A DNA stretch of 14,688 nt. Source: an uncultured Lachnospiraceae bacterium (GTDB lineage Bacteria > Bacillota > Clostridia > Lachnospirales > Lachnospiraceae). Positions 14,493-14,688 of the stretch are shown piece after piece. The stretch lies in contig CAJUHQ010000006.1 of NCBI GenBank assembly GCA_910586095.1, positions 43,915 to 58,602 on the forward strand. The letters run 5' to 3'. The notes under the pieces are model-generated. The model did not search any database. It saw nothing but the letters and a program-made list of their open reading frames with translations, and was not told the origin of the DNA. Made by a program: the position numbers and the translations under genes. Numbering within the stretch: position 1 is the stretch's first letter; every line of letters starts with the position of its first letter.

Positions 14493-14688
14493 AATCAGGA
14501 TGGGGGAAATTTTAATTTCACACTAACTCCCATCTGCCTGCTTTTGCAGGCATTTCAATCAGGATGGGGGAAATTTTAATTTCACACTAACTCCCATCTG
14601 CCTGCTTTTGCAGGCATTTCAATCAGGATGGGGGAAATTTTAATTTCACACTAACTCCCATCTGCCTGCTTTTGCAGGCATTTCAATC
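14493..14688. repeat. tandem array of identical 64-bp double-hairpin repeats
   Basis: Units begin AATCAGGATGGGGG at 14493, 14557 and 14621, are identical over the full 64 bp, and a fourth begins at 14685 at the window edge. Each unit holds GAAATT-TT-AATTTC enclosed by GATGGG/CCCATC, then TGCCTGC-TTTT-GCAGGCA. There is no unique spacer, so it is not a CRISPR array. On the minus strand each unit has tiny open frames (11 and 12 codons) that I regard as fortuitous. The full copy number lies outside the window. Confidence 0.93.

Noticed and set aside
14493..14688. CRISPR array
   Set aside because: Units are contiguous and identical over all 64 bp with no unique spacers, and no cas genes are in the window.

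Overview
The window looks like chromosome from a low-GC Gram-positive bacterium of class Clostridia, most likely Lachnospiraceae. This rests on strong AGGAGG-type ribosome sites, a DUF6465-type small protein, a PPi-type phosphofructokinase, a cysteine-containing S18 and the style of the intergenic repeats. The placement is inference; there is no rRNA gene to confirm it. All genes but one (DUF402, at the left) lie on the minus strand, so the window is best read from right to left.

Layout in minus-strand transcription order: (a) 14493-14688, three full 64-bp tandem repeat units with two predicted hairpins each, running off the edge; (b) a small DUF6465-like gene; (c) a 795-nt gap without a convincing gene, holding a terminator and three copies of a decamer that can form two competing hairpins; (d) a LacI-family regulator; (e) a PPi-type phosphofructokinase (pfp) with its own promoter; (f) a DegV lipid-binding protein and an aldose 1-epimerase-like protein, closed by a terminator; (g) a compact palindromic MITE-like element; (h) the rpsF-ssb-rpsR operon with a clear promoter and a 40-bp perfectly palindromic terminator; (i) a fructose operon fruK-fruA(IIABC)-ptsH-ptsI-fruR; (j) a 25-bp-stem hairpin shared with the convergent DUF402 phosphatase-like gene; (k) a divergent copy of the 64-bp repeat at the left edge.

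The fructose operon is self-sufficient. EI (PtsI) passes phosphate from PEP to HPr (PtsH), then to the IIA and IIB domains of FruA, whose IIC domain imports fructose as fructose-1-phosphate. FruK makes fructose-1,6-bisphosphate, and the DeoR-family regulator is encoded last. The HPr has the catalytic His15 but Gly46 instead of the regulatory Ser46, so this relay probably escapes HPr kinase control. A sigma-A promoter before fruK is flanked by inverted TGTTTGA copies, which are plausible operators.

The parts not explained by ordinary genes are the 64-bp repeat family (right array, left copy and two fragments inside the ssb-rpsR spacer), the MITE-like palindrome between galM and rpsF, the three-decamer switch-like region upstream of lacI, and a possible three-way-junction structure upstream of the fru promoter. 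I found no CRISPR array, phage, transposase, toxin-antitoxin or defence genes.
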